From Bathynomus jamesi (taxonomy: Eukaryota > Arthropoda > Malacostraca > Isopoda > Cirolanidae): 64,000 nucleotides of DNA. Made by a program: the position numbers and the translations under genes. Positions within the stretch are counted from its first letter, which is position 1. The number at the start of each line of letters is the position of its first letter. The stretch covers positions 50,001 to 114,000 of the forward strand of contig JAJOZX010001073.1 in assembly GCA_023014485.1 (NCBI GenBank). Reading direction: 5' to 3'. Positions 33,270 through 43,173 of the stretch are shown one piece after another. The notes beneath the pieces were generated by a model, which saw only the letters and a program-made list of their open reading frames with translations, ran no database searches and was not told where the DNA came from.

Positions 33270-34012
33270 AGAGATAGGGCTTATAGGCTACATAAGTGCG
33301 ATAAAGACAACTTGTGGTTACGAAACAACTATATATCTCTAAGGCGTGAAGCGAAAAGTGTAATAAAAAAATCTAAGCGCGAATTTGAAATCTCCATAGC
33401 TTGTGATGGCAAAGAAAACCCCAAACGATTCTTTCAATACGTCAACAATAGGAATCCAGTAAAAAGTGTCTTAGGGCCATTGAAAAATGTTAACGGAGAG
33501 TTAGTTTCTGAAAACAAGCAAATGGCGACCTTGCTAAACGAATTTTTTACGTCAGTTTTTACTATAGAAGATGTAACGAATGTCCCTATGGTCATAGACA
33601 TAATACCTTTTGATAATGGTAATACTTTGGATAATATTGTGGTTAGTGAAAGGGAGGTATTGCGCTATATTGATAAAATGAAAATGCTTAAATCACCGGG
33701 GCCGGATTCCATGTATCCCATACAGCTAAAAGAATTAAAAGAAAGCAGTGTTGTGCCGCTAACAAAGATTTTTAATGCGTCTATTTCTGAGGGGTGCGTA
33801 CCAGATAATTTCAAGTTAGCAAATGTAACACCTATCTTTAAGAAAGGCGATAAAGGTGCGGCGGGAAATTATAGGCCAATCAGTTTAACGTCTGTTATAG
33901 GTAAGCTACTGGAATCAATCAATAATTAGGGATCGTATAGGCGAACACTTAGAATTGCATAACTTGGTTAGAAATACACAGCACGGTTTTAGGCAAAACA
34001 AATCTTGCTTAA
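33270..34012 (+). pseudogene. LINE-B RT, N-terminal half
   Basis: The frame 33312-33929 reads KSKREFEISIACDGKENPKR, LLNEFFTSVFTIEDV, MLKSPGPDSMYPIQLKEL (RT block 0/1) and GNYRPISLTSVIGKLLES. After a shift, HNLVRNTQHGFRQNKSCL leads to the insertion site at 34010. In the piece 37540-37735 the frame resumes with LTNLLE, loses about 110 bp including the catalytic LDFQKAFD block, and reads SGVPQGSVLGSLLFLIYI before the AT run. Confidence 0.85.
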
Positions 34013-37000
34013 TAGTCCAGGAGCATATGTAGAAAAATCATGCTCCGTGGCAGGTTTAGTGATGAAAAGGTGGGACTGGTTTTGTTTCATCAGAAACTAC
34101 CTATAGATGAATAATTTCCATGGTGTCACTCTATGGTGCGTGGTGTGTAGTATTGATGACGTTATCAATATGGCCGCCAATGAAATTTTAAAAATCTTCA
34201 ATATCTCCGTTATTTATGGACCAATTTGAATTTTTAAGGTCTCATTTTAAAGATATTTATAATACAGATATGCAATTACATCACTAGTGTTATACGTTCA
34301 GGAAATCGGCTCCTCCCACTGGTATTACTTCACAGAAATGGCCTGGTGAACTGCACATGTGTATAGCATTCCTTCGTGCTATTGGTACTTTTATTGATGG
34401 ATCCGGTATTCCTGAAATGTGGGACGTCTGGTACAGTGAGAGCACTGTGCAACAAATCATCACGGGCAAACATATTCGACGTGCTGAAGAAGCTCACAAA
34501 CGCACAATTGTTGCGCTGTATGACTGCTACCTGGAAGCGTTCTTCAAGAAGCATCCATGTGCCGAAATTCTTAATAAGGTTGAAGAATTACAAACCAAAT
34601 TTATCAGAAGCTGCGATATTCAAGACCTGCTGGCAACCATCGAGAAATGTAAGATCTCTGAAAAAAATTAAGGAATTTGACAATGTTCAAGGACAGTCTA
34701 ACCCAACATTTAAAACGATGCGGGAATACATGGCAATGGTGGAATCTTTGTTGCAAGTAATAAGGTCTATAAGAAGTGGTGACTGGAATGCACACATTTC
34801 ATCAGTGGAAGCAATCGTTGGGTACTTCTTTGCATTAAATTTACATAATTACTCTGGGATGATGGCATACTATCTTGCAGAAATGAGTGCTTTGAAGGAA
34901 TCTGATCCTGCAATATGGGAAGAGTTTGAAAAAGGAAAGGGTTGTGAGGAAAAGTAATATTCCATTCTGTGCTCTTGGAGCCGATGAAGCACTTGAACAT
35001 CAAAACAAAGCTTTGAAGGTTAGTGGAGGTTTAGTGGGCATAACACAACACCCTAGGGCACTTGCACGCTATTTTTTAACAGCGTCAGTACTTGACCATA
35101 TATCTGAAGAGACATCAAGCATGGCAGGGACACCAGAGCAAGCAGCATCACACAATCATCATTACGACTCTAAAGAAGCAGTAAACAGGGAGGATATTGC
35201 AATAAACAAATTGCGAATTGAACTTAAACGGATTGGAAATCCATTTTCATATGATGGACCTGAACTTGTTAACATTTCAACCAAGGCAGTTTTTAGTGAA
35301 AGTATTACAAAAGATGTTGGTCAGCTCCATGCTCTTGGTATTAAATTGCATGATGAGTTCAAAACACAAAGATTCATGAATTTATGGGATCCTATCAAGA
35401 AGAACAAACTAAATATGTGTTCAAGCGCCAAGAAGAAATTAAAAAAGAATGTGGCTGGCACTGTTACAGAGTTAAGAACAGACAGATCACTATTTGCCCG
35501 ACTACTTGTTGTAAGCAGATCACAGAGTCAAGTAGATTTACGTGAGACATTAAGGCTCTATGAATTCTCTGCTGTACCACGACCACTGTTTAATGATGAT
35601 GGAACTATGCACCTTTGCCAGCAAAAACCAAACTGATCGAAATCTTGAAGTCGATCCCACCACCACCACCACCACCACCACCACCGCAAAGCAGCAGCCC
35701 AAACAGCGAACAAACAAGTCCAACAACAGCAATTACCAATACTCCACATGAAAGGACCTTCTCTGTTGCAACTGTTGATGGCATGGCAGAGCTACAAGCT
35801 TGGGATAAGTCAAAAGGCATTCAGACATGCAAAGATCTGGCTGAAGCATTCACCAAAAAAAATTCAAAAGAAGTACTGGGAGTATGATGAAATACACTTA
35901 GTGTTTGACACATACAAAGAAAACTCAATCAAGAGTATGACAAGGCAAAAGAGGCTCCAGGGGATTGCGCCAACCCACTATAAAATCATGGATAGCACAA
36001 ACATGGCTAATGTTACTAAGAAGAAGCTACTTTCACACATTAGCACCAAAGATGAATTAACTGCTTACCTAGCTCAAAAAATGCTTCAGCATGCACAAGT
36101 GACCGAAAAAGACTTTGTAGTGGCGTGGCATACAGAAGTGGCCGCCTCACATTGTTCTTTGGACTGTCTTCGTAATACACAAGAAGAGGCAGACACGAAG
36201 ATCATTCTTCAAGCCATCAATGCCACAGAAAGAGGAGCTACAAAACTCTATATATTTGCACATGACACAGATGTTTTGATTCTTTCTATAAGAAGATACC
36301 CAAAACTTCCCCCTGAGTCTTACTTTGTGCCTACTTCTAAAGACATTATTTCAATTGCAGAGATATTCCTATCACTAGGCTCCTTGAAGGCTTCTGCATT
36401 GCCTGCATTTCACGCCTTGTCTGGATCTGATTGCGCAGGTACTTTGTCAGGGAAAGGTAAAATTTCATACTGGAAAGCATTCAGTACAGCGACTAAAGAC
36501 ACCCTCTTGGCACTTAATTCACTAGGAACACAAGAACAAATTCCTGAACAGGTACTAGATAAACTGGAAGTATTCATTTGCCAAGGCTATCAGCCCAGAA
36601 CCAGTATAACTAAACTTGGAGAGTTGCGCTGGTCTATGTTTTCTAAGAAACAGACGAGCTGGGAAAGGTTACCACCAACAAGAAGTGATTTCGTACATAC
36701 AATGAAGAGAGTCAACTACCAGGTCATGATCTAGAACCAAGATGACAAATCACGGCCAACAATTCCATCACCCATTGGACATGGATGGAACATAGAGGAT
36801 GGACAAATAGCTCCCGTTCTCTGTGAAATGCCATGTGCTCCAGATTCCATTCTGCAGTTGATAAGATGTTCGTGTATGAAGAACAGATGCAGTCCACCGT
36901 GTAAATGTTTAGCAAACAACCTACCTTGTACAGATATGTGTAAGTGTGGAGGAAACGATGAACTCTGTGATAATGATTCTCACACTGTACCGGACTTAAC

Positions 37001-37539
37001 AGACTCTGACAGTAAAGATGATTTCAGCGAAGATGATGTTGATCACAATTACTGACCTATTAAAGGACGCTATATAATTATGTTATCTCAAGGTTAGTAA
37101 TTTTAACAGTTCAGTCCTAGTATACAATCAAATTTCACAACTTAAAATAAAGTATCAATAGCTCAAACTTCATTTTGATAGGTTTTATTTCCTGTGCAAC
37201 ATCCCAAAAAAAGTACATATGAGGTTTAATACTATAAATATGGAAACATCTGAGAAACCATAGACTTTAGAGTAAATGTTGTTAGGACCACATTTTTAGG
37301 CCTAAAACATATCTTTAAAATGAGACCTTAAACATTCAAATTGGTCTATAAATAACGGAAATACTGAAGATTTTATGAATTTCGTTGGCGGCCATCTTGA
37401 TGACGTCATCAATACTACACGCCACGCACCATAGGACACCATGGAAATTATTCATCTGTAGGTAGTTTCTGATGAAACGAAACCAGTCCCACTTTTTCAT
37501 CACTAAACCTGCCACGAAGTTACAAATGCTCCCCTAGTA
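34013..37539 (+). mobile_element. Candidate new transposon encoding a FEN1/PIN-like protein
   Basis: The element is 3,527 bp. Its ends are TAGTCCAGGAGCATATGTA (left) and, inverted, TACTAGGGGAGCATTTGTA (right). Imperfect inverted repeats of about 200 bp follow (left about 34046-34260, right about 37310-37520), sharing GTGGCAGGTTTAGTGATGAA, GATGAATAATTTCCATGGTG and AAGGTCTCATTTTAAAGATA. TAA flanks both ends (34010-34012, 37540-37542). The uninterrupted LINE-B copy at 39320-41741 reads CTTGCTTAACTAATC at this point, so it is an internal empty-site control. No known DDE transposase is inside, only the FEN-like protein. A shorter extra AGCAT...ATGCTCC hairpin sits at the left end. Confidence 0.8.
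34326..37055 (+). pseudogene. Large FEN1/PIN-like multi-copy protein with CXC-like tail, frameshifted
   Basis: Pieces in order: 34357-34671 (IDGSGIPEMWDVWY, RRAEEAHKRTIVALYDCYLE), 34680-34957 (VESLLQVIRSIRSGDWNAHI), 34926-35636 (GADEALEHQNKALKVSGGLV, GITQHPRALARYFL), a (CCA)n tract near 35658, then 35748-37055. The last piece reads NTQEEADTKIILQAI, YIFAHDTDVLILSI and LPAFHALSGSDCAGTLSGKG. Its acidic pattern EADxK, HDTDVL and GSD is arranged like metal-binding residues of FEN1/XPG and PIN nucleases. After one in-frame TAG at 36732 comes IRCSCMKNRCSPPCKCLANN, then CTDMCKC, a CXC-like cysteine cluster, and an acidic end. From memory, the family is widespread and uncharacterised in animals. At least four frame changes and one stop are present. 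The nuclease role is inferred, not shown. Confidence 0.65.
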
Positions 37540-37727
37540 TAACTAATCTTTTAGAATGAAAAAACTAAGGCTCATGGAATCAGGGGTGTAGTAATAAATT
37601 GGATAGAAGAGCGGTTGCGAACTTGCGAGGTAGGAAACAGTGAGTGGTCGTTGATGGAGCGGAGTCGTCTTGGGCTAATATAGCGAGCGGCGTTCCTCAG
37701 GGTTCTGTATTGGGCTCCTTGCTTTTT

Positions 37728-37770
<43 letters not shown>
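37540..37770 (+). mobile_element. LINE-B copy 1, middle segment, ending in (AT)n
   Basis: It continues LINE-B after the insertion (CTAATCTTTTAGAAT, then AAGGCTCATGGAATCAGGGG). It stops at CTTTTTCTTATATATATAT, where the intact family continues with TTAACGATTTAGATG. The (AT)n run covers about 37731-37770. Confidence 0.85.
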
Positions 37771-37775
<5 letters not shown>

Positions 37776-37918
37776 TGGCTGGCTACGAGGGCAGGAGGCG
37801 ATCAGAGAGCAATTCCCTCCTTCACCAAGTCCCGCAAATGAGGCGGGATGCTGCAGAGGGGTCGACCGCAGGTCGATCCTGAACCGTCGTTCAAACTCAA
37901 CAAAAGTAAACAAAAGTA
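37771..37918. other. Unidentified GC-richer segment between AT runs
   Basis: About 150 bp (GCGTGGCTGGCTACGAGGGC ... GGTCGATCCTGAACCGTCG) bounded by (AT)n on both sides. It is clearly unlike its neighbours in base composition. No match to another part of the window was seen. Confidence 0.5.
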
Positions 37919-38025
37919 AGTATATATATATATATATATACACGAAAGGCCTTGGAATCGTTTTCTTTTTTCCTTGTGGGTTTGCAGCATTTATTCATTT
38001 CACGTGTTTTATTGTGAAATTCATC

Positions 38026-38065
<40 letters not shown>
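37919..38065. repeat. Fold-back family module between AT runs
   Basis: CACGAAAGGCCTTGGAATCG, then CTTGTGGGTTTGCAGCATTT and TTTCACGTGTTTTATTGTGA. The same module recurs reversed at 43132-43173 plus 44484-44515, where a hAT splits it, and as a hairpin at 44484-44570. Here it is uninterrupted and serves as the empty site for hAT 2b. Confidence 0.75.
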
Positions 38066-38070
<5 letters not shown>

Positions 38071-38233
38071 AATAAAACCACGAAGGGAAAAGAAACACAA
38101 AGGGGTGCTCAAGCTTTCGTCTAATGACATCCTCGGGAACATTAGACGAAAGCGCTTGATCACCCCTTCGTGTTTCTTTTCCCTTCGTGGTTTTATTCAT
38201 CATAAATATTTTTCACGTGTCACTTTCGTGAAA

Positions 38234-38235
<2 letters not shown>
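38066..38235. repeat. Fold-back element with about 60-bp arms
   Basis: ATGATGAATAAAACCACGAA at 38066 pairs with its complement near 38183-38203, and the inner CTTTCGTCTAATG pairs with CATTAGACGAAAG. The tail CACTTTCGTGAAATAATTA matches the end of the fold-back at 5774. It is flanked by (AT)n on both sides. Confidence 0.8.
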
Positions 38236-38288
<53 letters not shown>

Positions 38289-38292
38289 TGTA

Positions 38293-38350
<58 letters not shown>
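38236..38350. repeat. (AT)n microsatellite
   Basis: Long TA runs with one ACTGTATATA interruption. Confidence 0.95.
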
Positions 38351-38353
<3 letters not shown>

Positions 38354-38365
38354 ATAATGTAATGT

Positions 38366-38516
38366 TATAATGTTTCAGACCAACAAAGACCCTAGGATCC
38401 ACTCATGGCTGGTCTACCTAACTGTGTTCGTAATCGTGTATTGTGTATGTCCTCCGTGGTGGCGGAGGGGACCTACAATTTTACGTGGGTTCCGAACCAC
38501 AAGAACATAAGAAACT
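38366..38516 (-). mobile_element. SINE-like tail module, copy 2
   Basis: Reverse complement of the module at 11330-11461, including TGTGGTTCGGAACCCACG, GTAGGTCCCCTCCGCCACCA and GGGTCTTTGTTGGTCTGAAA. As at 11330, it directly adjoins a Penelope-like terminal fragment. Confidence 0.8.
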
Positions 38517-39300
38517 TATTTAAAAACTGCCGGTAAATTGGCAACGACCAATTTTTACGAAACTAAATAATTATCAATTTAAAAATAATTAATTATCGGT
38601 TTAAAACTAAAGATAGAATCTCTCGGTCCAGAGGAGCAAGTCATAATAGACTACTATCCACAAATATGTTACATTCTATATCTATTTATAACGGACATGC
38701 AAATATATCAGATCCAAAGAATCCAGTCAATTTCATTACGGTATCCATCAAGTCACGGTCCATATCGATTGCGGACCAAGTCAAAATTTACAACCATATA
38801 CATTATCAATTTAAAAATAATTAATTATCGATTTAAAACTAAAGATACTGTAGAATCTCTCGATCCAGAGGATCAAGTCATAATAGACTACTATCCACAA
38901 ATATGTTACACTCTATATCTATTATATAACGGACATGCAAATATATCAGATCCAAAGAATCCAGTCAATTTCATTACGGTATCCATCAAGTCACGGTTCA
39001 TATCGATTGCGGACCAAGTCAAATTTACAACCATATACATTACTATATATACACTTACGAGGAAAAGTGTAGGTGTGGCTGTAAAGACTGTACAGTAATG
39101 TAGAAATGTGTGTGCACCCATTATGGGTCTCCCATTTAAAGGTGTTTGTGGGGCAAGTGAAGATCATGAGTTTTTCAATACCTCACAGTACTATGGGGGG
39201 CACCGCTCGGCAGAGGAATCTCTTTAAATGGGGTGTATAAGGACAGAGAGTATCCCCTAACCCAAGACGCTGCCTCCCTATATCCCACAACACTTGTGTT
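38517..39300 (+). mobile_element. Penelope-like terminal region with internal tandem duplication
   Basis: A unit of about 225 bp (AAAACTAAAGATAGAATCTC, AGACTACTATCCACAAATAT, AATCCAGTCAATTTCATTAC) occurs twice, near 38600-38790 and 38835-39040, as in the tandem long-terminal-repeat-like arrangement of Penelope elements. The part 39060-39290 (ATGGGGGGCACCGCTCGGCA, TATCCCCTAACCCAAGACGC) matches the start of the RT reading at 28980-29160. No intact ORF is present. Confidence 0.75.
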
Positions 39301-39342
39301 GAGCTGTGGGATCTATCCCCACAAAGCCTTAATTTTACTACC

Positions 39343-40250
39343 TTAAACTATACCCTTTCTATCAACATGCGCGTCCAATCGATTCTTAAACATGTTTATA
39401 GACGTGCTACTAATTACTTCTACCGGCAAACTATTCCAGCTATTTACTATTCTATGCGTAAAAAAGTTTTTGGCAACTACTGTCTCGAACCTTCTACTTG
39501 TCAACTTACACCCGTTATTTCTAGTCCTATTATATTGAGATATTTCGAAAAAGCTATCTCTATCTACGTTATCAAACCCATTCATAATTTTGAAAACCTG
39601 GATTAGATCACCCCTTAACCTCCTAGTCTCGAGTGTAGTCAATTTTAATTCTTTAAGCCTATCCTCGTACGACTTTGACCTAAGAGACGGAATCATCTTA
39701 GTTGCTCGTCTTTGAACTCTTTCGATTTTGTCTATATCTTTGCGCATATGCGGATTCCAAAATTGGACCGTGTACTCCAAATGGGGTCTAACTAATGATT
39801 TATAAAGAGGAACTATAATATCGCGCGATTTGTACTCAAAATTTCGAGCTATAAAACCTAACACTTTGTTCGCCTTATTGACCGCCGCTGTACTTTGTTT
39901 CGCTACTTTTAAATCACCAGTGACTATAACTCCTAAATCTTTTTCCTGCTCTACGCTTGTTAAATCTTTCCCTGACATACTATACGCAAAATTACCGTTA
40001 CGCGAACCTATATGCATAATTTTGCACTTATCCACGTTAAATCTCATTTGCCATGTGACTGACCAATCAACGATTTTATTCAGATCTTCCTGAATTTTAC
40101 CTCTATCTTCGTCATTAATCGCCCTAACACCCAGCTTCGTGTCATCCGCAAACTTTGAAACTGTACTGACTAGGCCGACATCTAAATCGTTAATATATAT
40201 AAGAAAAAGCAAGGGCCCAATACAGAACCCTGAGGAACGCCCTCGCTACA
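39343..40250 (-). pseudogene. LINE-B copy 2 RT C-terminal half
   Basis: The frame 40212-39343 (289 codons) reads LFLIYINDLDVGLVSTVSKF, FADDTKLGV (intact catalytic box), NVDKCKIMHIGSRNGN, VRPHLEYTVQFWNPHMRKDI and RVQRRATKMIPSLRSK, ending in NMFKNRLDAHVDRKGIV. Immediately upstream, 40540-40190 carries VDVVYLDFQKAFDTVPHKRL (block A). A base change near 40230 shifts the frame before GVPQG. It is the least damaged LINE RT in the window, but is not continuous. Confidence 0.9.
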
Positions 40251-41740
40251 TTAGCCCAACACGACTCCGCTCCATCAACGACCACCCTCTGTTTCCTGCC
40301 TCGCAACCATTCTTCTAGCCAATTTATTACTACACCCCTGATTCCATGAGCCTTAGTTTTTTCAATCAGTCTTTTGTGCGGCACGGTGTCAAACGCTTTT
40401 TGAAAATCTAAATACACTACATCAACCGCCCGATGTCTATCGTAAACGTTAACCACGCTTTGAAAAAATTCTAAAAGATTAGTTAAGCAAGATTTGTTTC
40501 GCCTAAAACCGTGCTGCATATTTCTAACCAGATTATGCACTTCTAAGTGTTCGACTATACGATCCCTAATTATTGATTCCAGTAGCTTACCTACAACAGA
40601 CGTTAAACTGATTGGCCTATAATTTCCCCCCGCACCTTTATCGCCTTTCTTAAAGATAGGTGTTACGTTTGCTTGAAATTATCTGGTACGCACCCATCAG
40701 AAATAGACCATTAAAAATCTTTGTTAGCGGCACAACAATGCTATCTTTTAATTCTTTTAGTTGTATGGGATATATGGAATCCGGACCCGGTGATTTACGC
40801 ATTTTCATTTATCAATATAGCGCATTACTTCCCTTCACTAACGACAATATTATCCAAAATATTACCATTATCAAAAGGTATTATGTCTATGACCGTAGGG
40901 ATATCGTTACATCTTCTATAGTAAAACTGACGTAAAAATTCGTTTAGCAAGGTAGCCATTTCCTTGTTTTCAGAGACTAGATCTCCATTTACATTTTTTA
41001 ATGGACCTAAGACACTTTTACTGGATTTCTATTATTGACGTATTGAAAGAATCGCTTGGGTTTTCTTTACCGTCACGAGCTATGGAGATTTCAAATTCGC
41101 GTTTTGACTTTTTTATTACACTTTTAGCTTCACGCCTTAGAGATATGTAGTTGTTTCGTAACAACAGATTATCTTTATCGCACTTGTATAGCTATAAGCC
41201 CTCTCTCTACTCTTTATAATGTCTCCAACTCTAGAAGTAAACCACAAGGGCTTGTTGTTTACTTTCGCACGCTTAATTTTGTACGGTACACATTCCTCAT
41301 TTATAGTCCTAAATACCGTTACGAACGATTCCCACATTAGTTTTGCGTTGGAGTTCCCATTACGTTTTCCCAATTGACGTGTGAAAATTTATTTCGAAAT
41401 TTACCAAAGTCTGCGTGCTGGAAGCTAGGAATTTTAGTCGAGTTAGTTGGTTTCGAGTGACTTACTGAGAGGACAAATCTACCATATTGTGATCGCCATT
41501 GCTCAACGGTTCTATTACTTGAAGATCAGTAATTAGCCTATCATCCGTAGTTATTACTAAATCTAAAATACTGTCCACCTCGTAGGTTCCCCAACCTTTT
41601 GAATAAGAAAGCTATCCTCGAGAAAATTAACTAAACGATTACCTTCCGCGTCTCCCTGCATTGTATCGTAATTCACGTTGGCGCAATTAAAGTCACCCAT
41701 AATTAAAGCCTGCTCACTACCGATTATTCTCTTTAGTTCA

Positions 41741-41741
<1 letters not shown>
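40251..41741 (-). pseudogene. LINE-B copy 2 endonuclease and RT N-terminus
   Basis: Minus-strand fragments read HNLVRNMQHGFRRNKSCLTN (about 40520), an RT block near 40800, linker EECVPYKIKRAKVNNKPLWF (about 41270) and endonuclease phrases near 41450-41700 (SDHNMVDLSSQ). Frameshifts and a few missing bases interrupt all of them. Confidence 0.8.

Positions 41742-41774
<33 letters not shown>
41742..41774. repeat. (AT)n microsatellite
   Basis: TA run that truncates LINE-B copy 2 and hosts hAT 2a. Confidence 0.95.
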
Positions 41775-41777
<3 letters not shown>

Positions 41778-43081
41778 TGATGTAGCGGATGTCATTTTTT
41801 CACATCCGCGGATGCGGATGCGGATGAGGATGTTTGATTTCAACATCCGCGGATGCGGATGCGGATGCGGATGCCTACATTTTCGTTATTTTTTAGGATA
41901 TATTCGAGATTTGTTGTGTTTAACGTATATAATAAGTTATTATATAGAGAGAGCTGTAGCTATAATGTAGTATAATTGATTAATTGTACAATAATTGCTG
42001 TACTTTTCTCTGAACATATAAAATAATATCAAGCATCTAACTAATATATAAATCAATCAGTGAATTCGTCTGCAAATAAATTCGTTATATTTTGTTGAGT
42101 TCAGCCACAATTAGAAACCATAATTGTGTTACCAGGATGCGGGACGTGAACCCACTCAAATGCACCCCACCGACCTCTTTCCCCAACCTCCTCCACCCTT
42201 ATAGAAAGAGATCTTTAATTAGCTTGATAACTATTTATATTAAGTTTAAAGTTTTTAGGCATATTTATAAATGAGTAATTAAAATAAAGTAAACTAAGAT
42301 GTTCATCGTTTAATGTTCAAACTTAATTATAGGAAGGTTATGCTTAAGGAACATTAATTTTTCTGCCTTTTCTGCTGCCAGTCTGTTTCTCTTTTCATCA
42401 TATATTAATCCAGCACTGCTAAATAATCTCTCGCTTGGTACGTTTGTTGGAGGACAGGCTAAATGTTTCCTTGCAAGTTTACTCAAGTATGGATAGATAT
42501 TCTGCGTATTTTTCCACCAACTAATAGGATTGTCACATGCAGCCAGGCGTTTTTCTTGGTGATAGCTCTCGATCATTTTTACTACATCTTTTGACATCGC
42601 GTAGGTCTCGTCATTGCTGCTTGACTCAAAAAACTGAGAGACAGATTCTGTGATAGATTTGCTTGTTGAAGGTGTTGGTTCTGTCACTGAAACTTTTATT
42701 CTTTTGGTGGGTGGCGAAGCGACAGATTCAAGAGATTGAAGCTCTTCAACTGCTTTGCCAAGTGATGATTTAACTCGTTCTAATGTACTAGGTGAAAATA
42801 ACTTAGCTTTGTAACGTGGATCTAAGTAGGTTGCAAGAGAGTAACTTCATACAAGAACAGCCTCTCGTCTTGTCGCTTGCATCACTTTTGCGCACAATGA
42901 ACTAGTTCTATTAATATAGTAGAATTTGATAATTTCCGCTTATTAATGACGTTTTATCTCAACGGTCCACATCTGCACGACATCCGCAGTCCAAAGTGCG
43001 GATGCGGACGCGGACGCGGACGCGAGAAAATGTGCGGATGTTCCGCGGATGCGGATGCGGATGCGGATGTGACCTACATCA

Positions 43082-43084
<3 letters not shown>
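41775..43084 (-). mobile_element. hAT transposon 2a, internally deleted
   Basis: The ends are TAGTGATGTAG ... CTACATCACTA with ATATATAT on each side. Subterminal tandem GGATGC hexamers occur at both ends (about 41805-41872 and 42995-43070). It is 1,310 bp and encodes only the transposase C-terminus on the minus strand. It is nearly identical to hAT 2b at 43174-44475, which lies in the opposite orientation 89 bp away. Confidence 0.88.
42310..42850 (-). pseudogene. hAT 2a transposase C-terminus (ZBED-like)
   Basis: The open frame 42687-42310 reads SKDVVKMIESYHQEKRLAAC, NPISWWKNTQNIYPYLSKLA and VPSERLFSSAGLIYDEKRNR then LMFLKHNLPI. This is a complete hATC dimerisation domain of the ZBED type. 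Upstream sequence to about 42850 continues the protein in another frame (KSSLGKAVEELQSLESVASP). The catalytic and BED zinc-finger parts are deleted. Confidence 0.85.

Positions 43085-43131
<47 letters not shown>
43085..43131. repeat. (AT)n microsatellite
   Basis: TA run between hAT 2a and the fold-back module. Confidence 0.95.
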
Positions 43132-43133
<2 letters not shown>

Positions 43134-43173
43134 TTTCACAATAAAACACGTGAAATGAATAAATGCTGCAAAC

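Larger units (their letters stand above)
30370..34012 (+). mobile_element. CR1-like LINE, family B, copy 1, 5' part
   Basis: It has a long 5' UTR (about 30370-30991), ORF1 (zinc-finger and esterase), ORF2 endonuclease and the N-terminal half of the RT. It is interrupted by a Helitron (31237-31625) and, at 34013, by the FEN-like transposon. It resumes at 37540-37733 and breaks at an (AT)n run inside RT codons LIYI. The matching 3' half is at 44578-45476. Confidence 0.88.
39320..41741 (-). mobile_element. CR1-like LINE, family B, copy 2
   Basis: A minus-strand copy from the 3' UTR (39320) to the endonuclease (about 41740), ending at CGATATA within an (AT)n run. It is collinear with LINE-B copy 1 and lacks the FEN-like insertion, so it shows that element's empty site near 40485. 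It contains scattered stops and small deletions. Confidence 0.88.

Noticed and set aside
35550..35820. Tryptophan-, glycine- or valine-rich minus-strand frames
   Set aside because: Antisense translations of the (CCA)n tract.
34013..37539. FEN-like element as a Harbinger transposon
   Set aside because: The TAA duplication would fit, but neither a PIF/Harbinger DDE transposase nor a Myb-like partner ORF is visible, so I left the class open.
38066..38235. Hammerhead ribozyme in the fold-back element
   Set aside because: GACGAAAG and a long stem are present, but no CUGANGA core lies in a suitable position.
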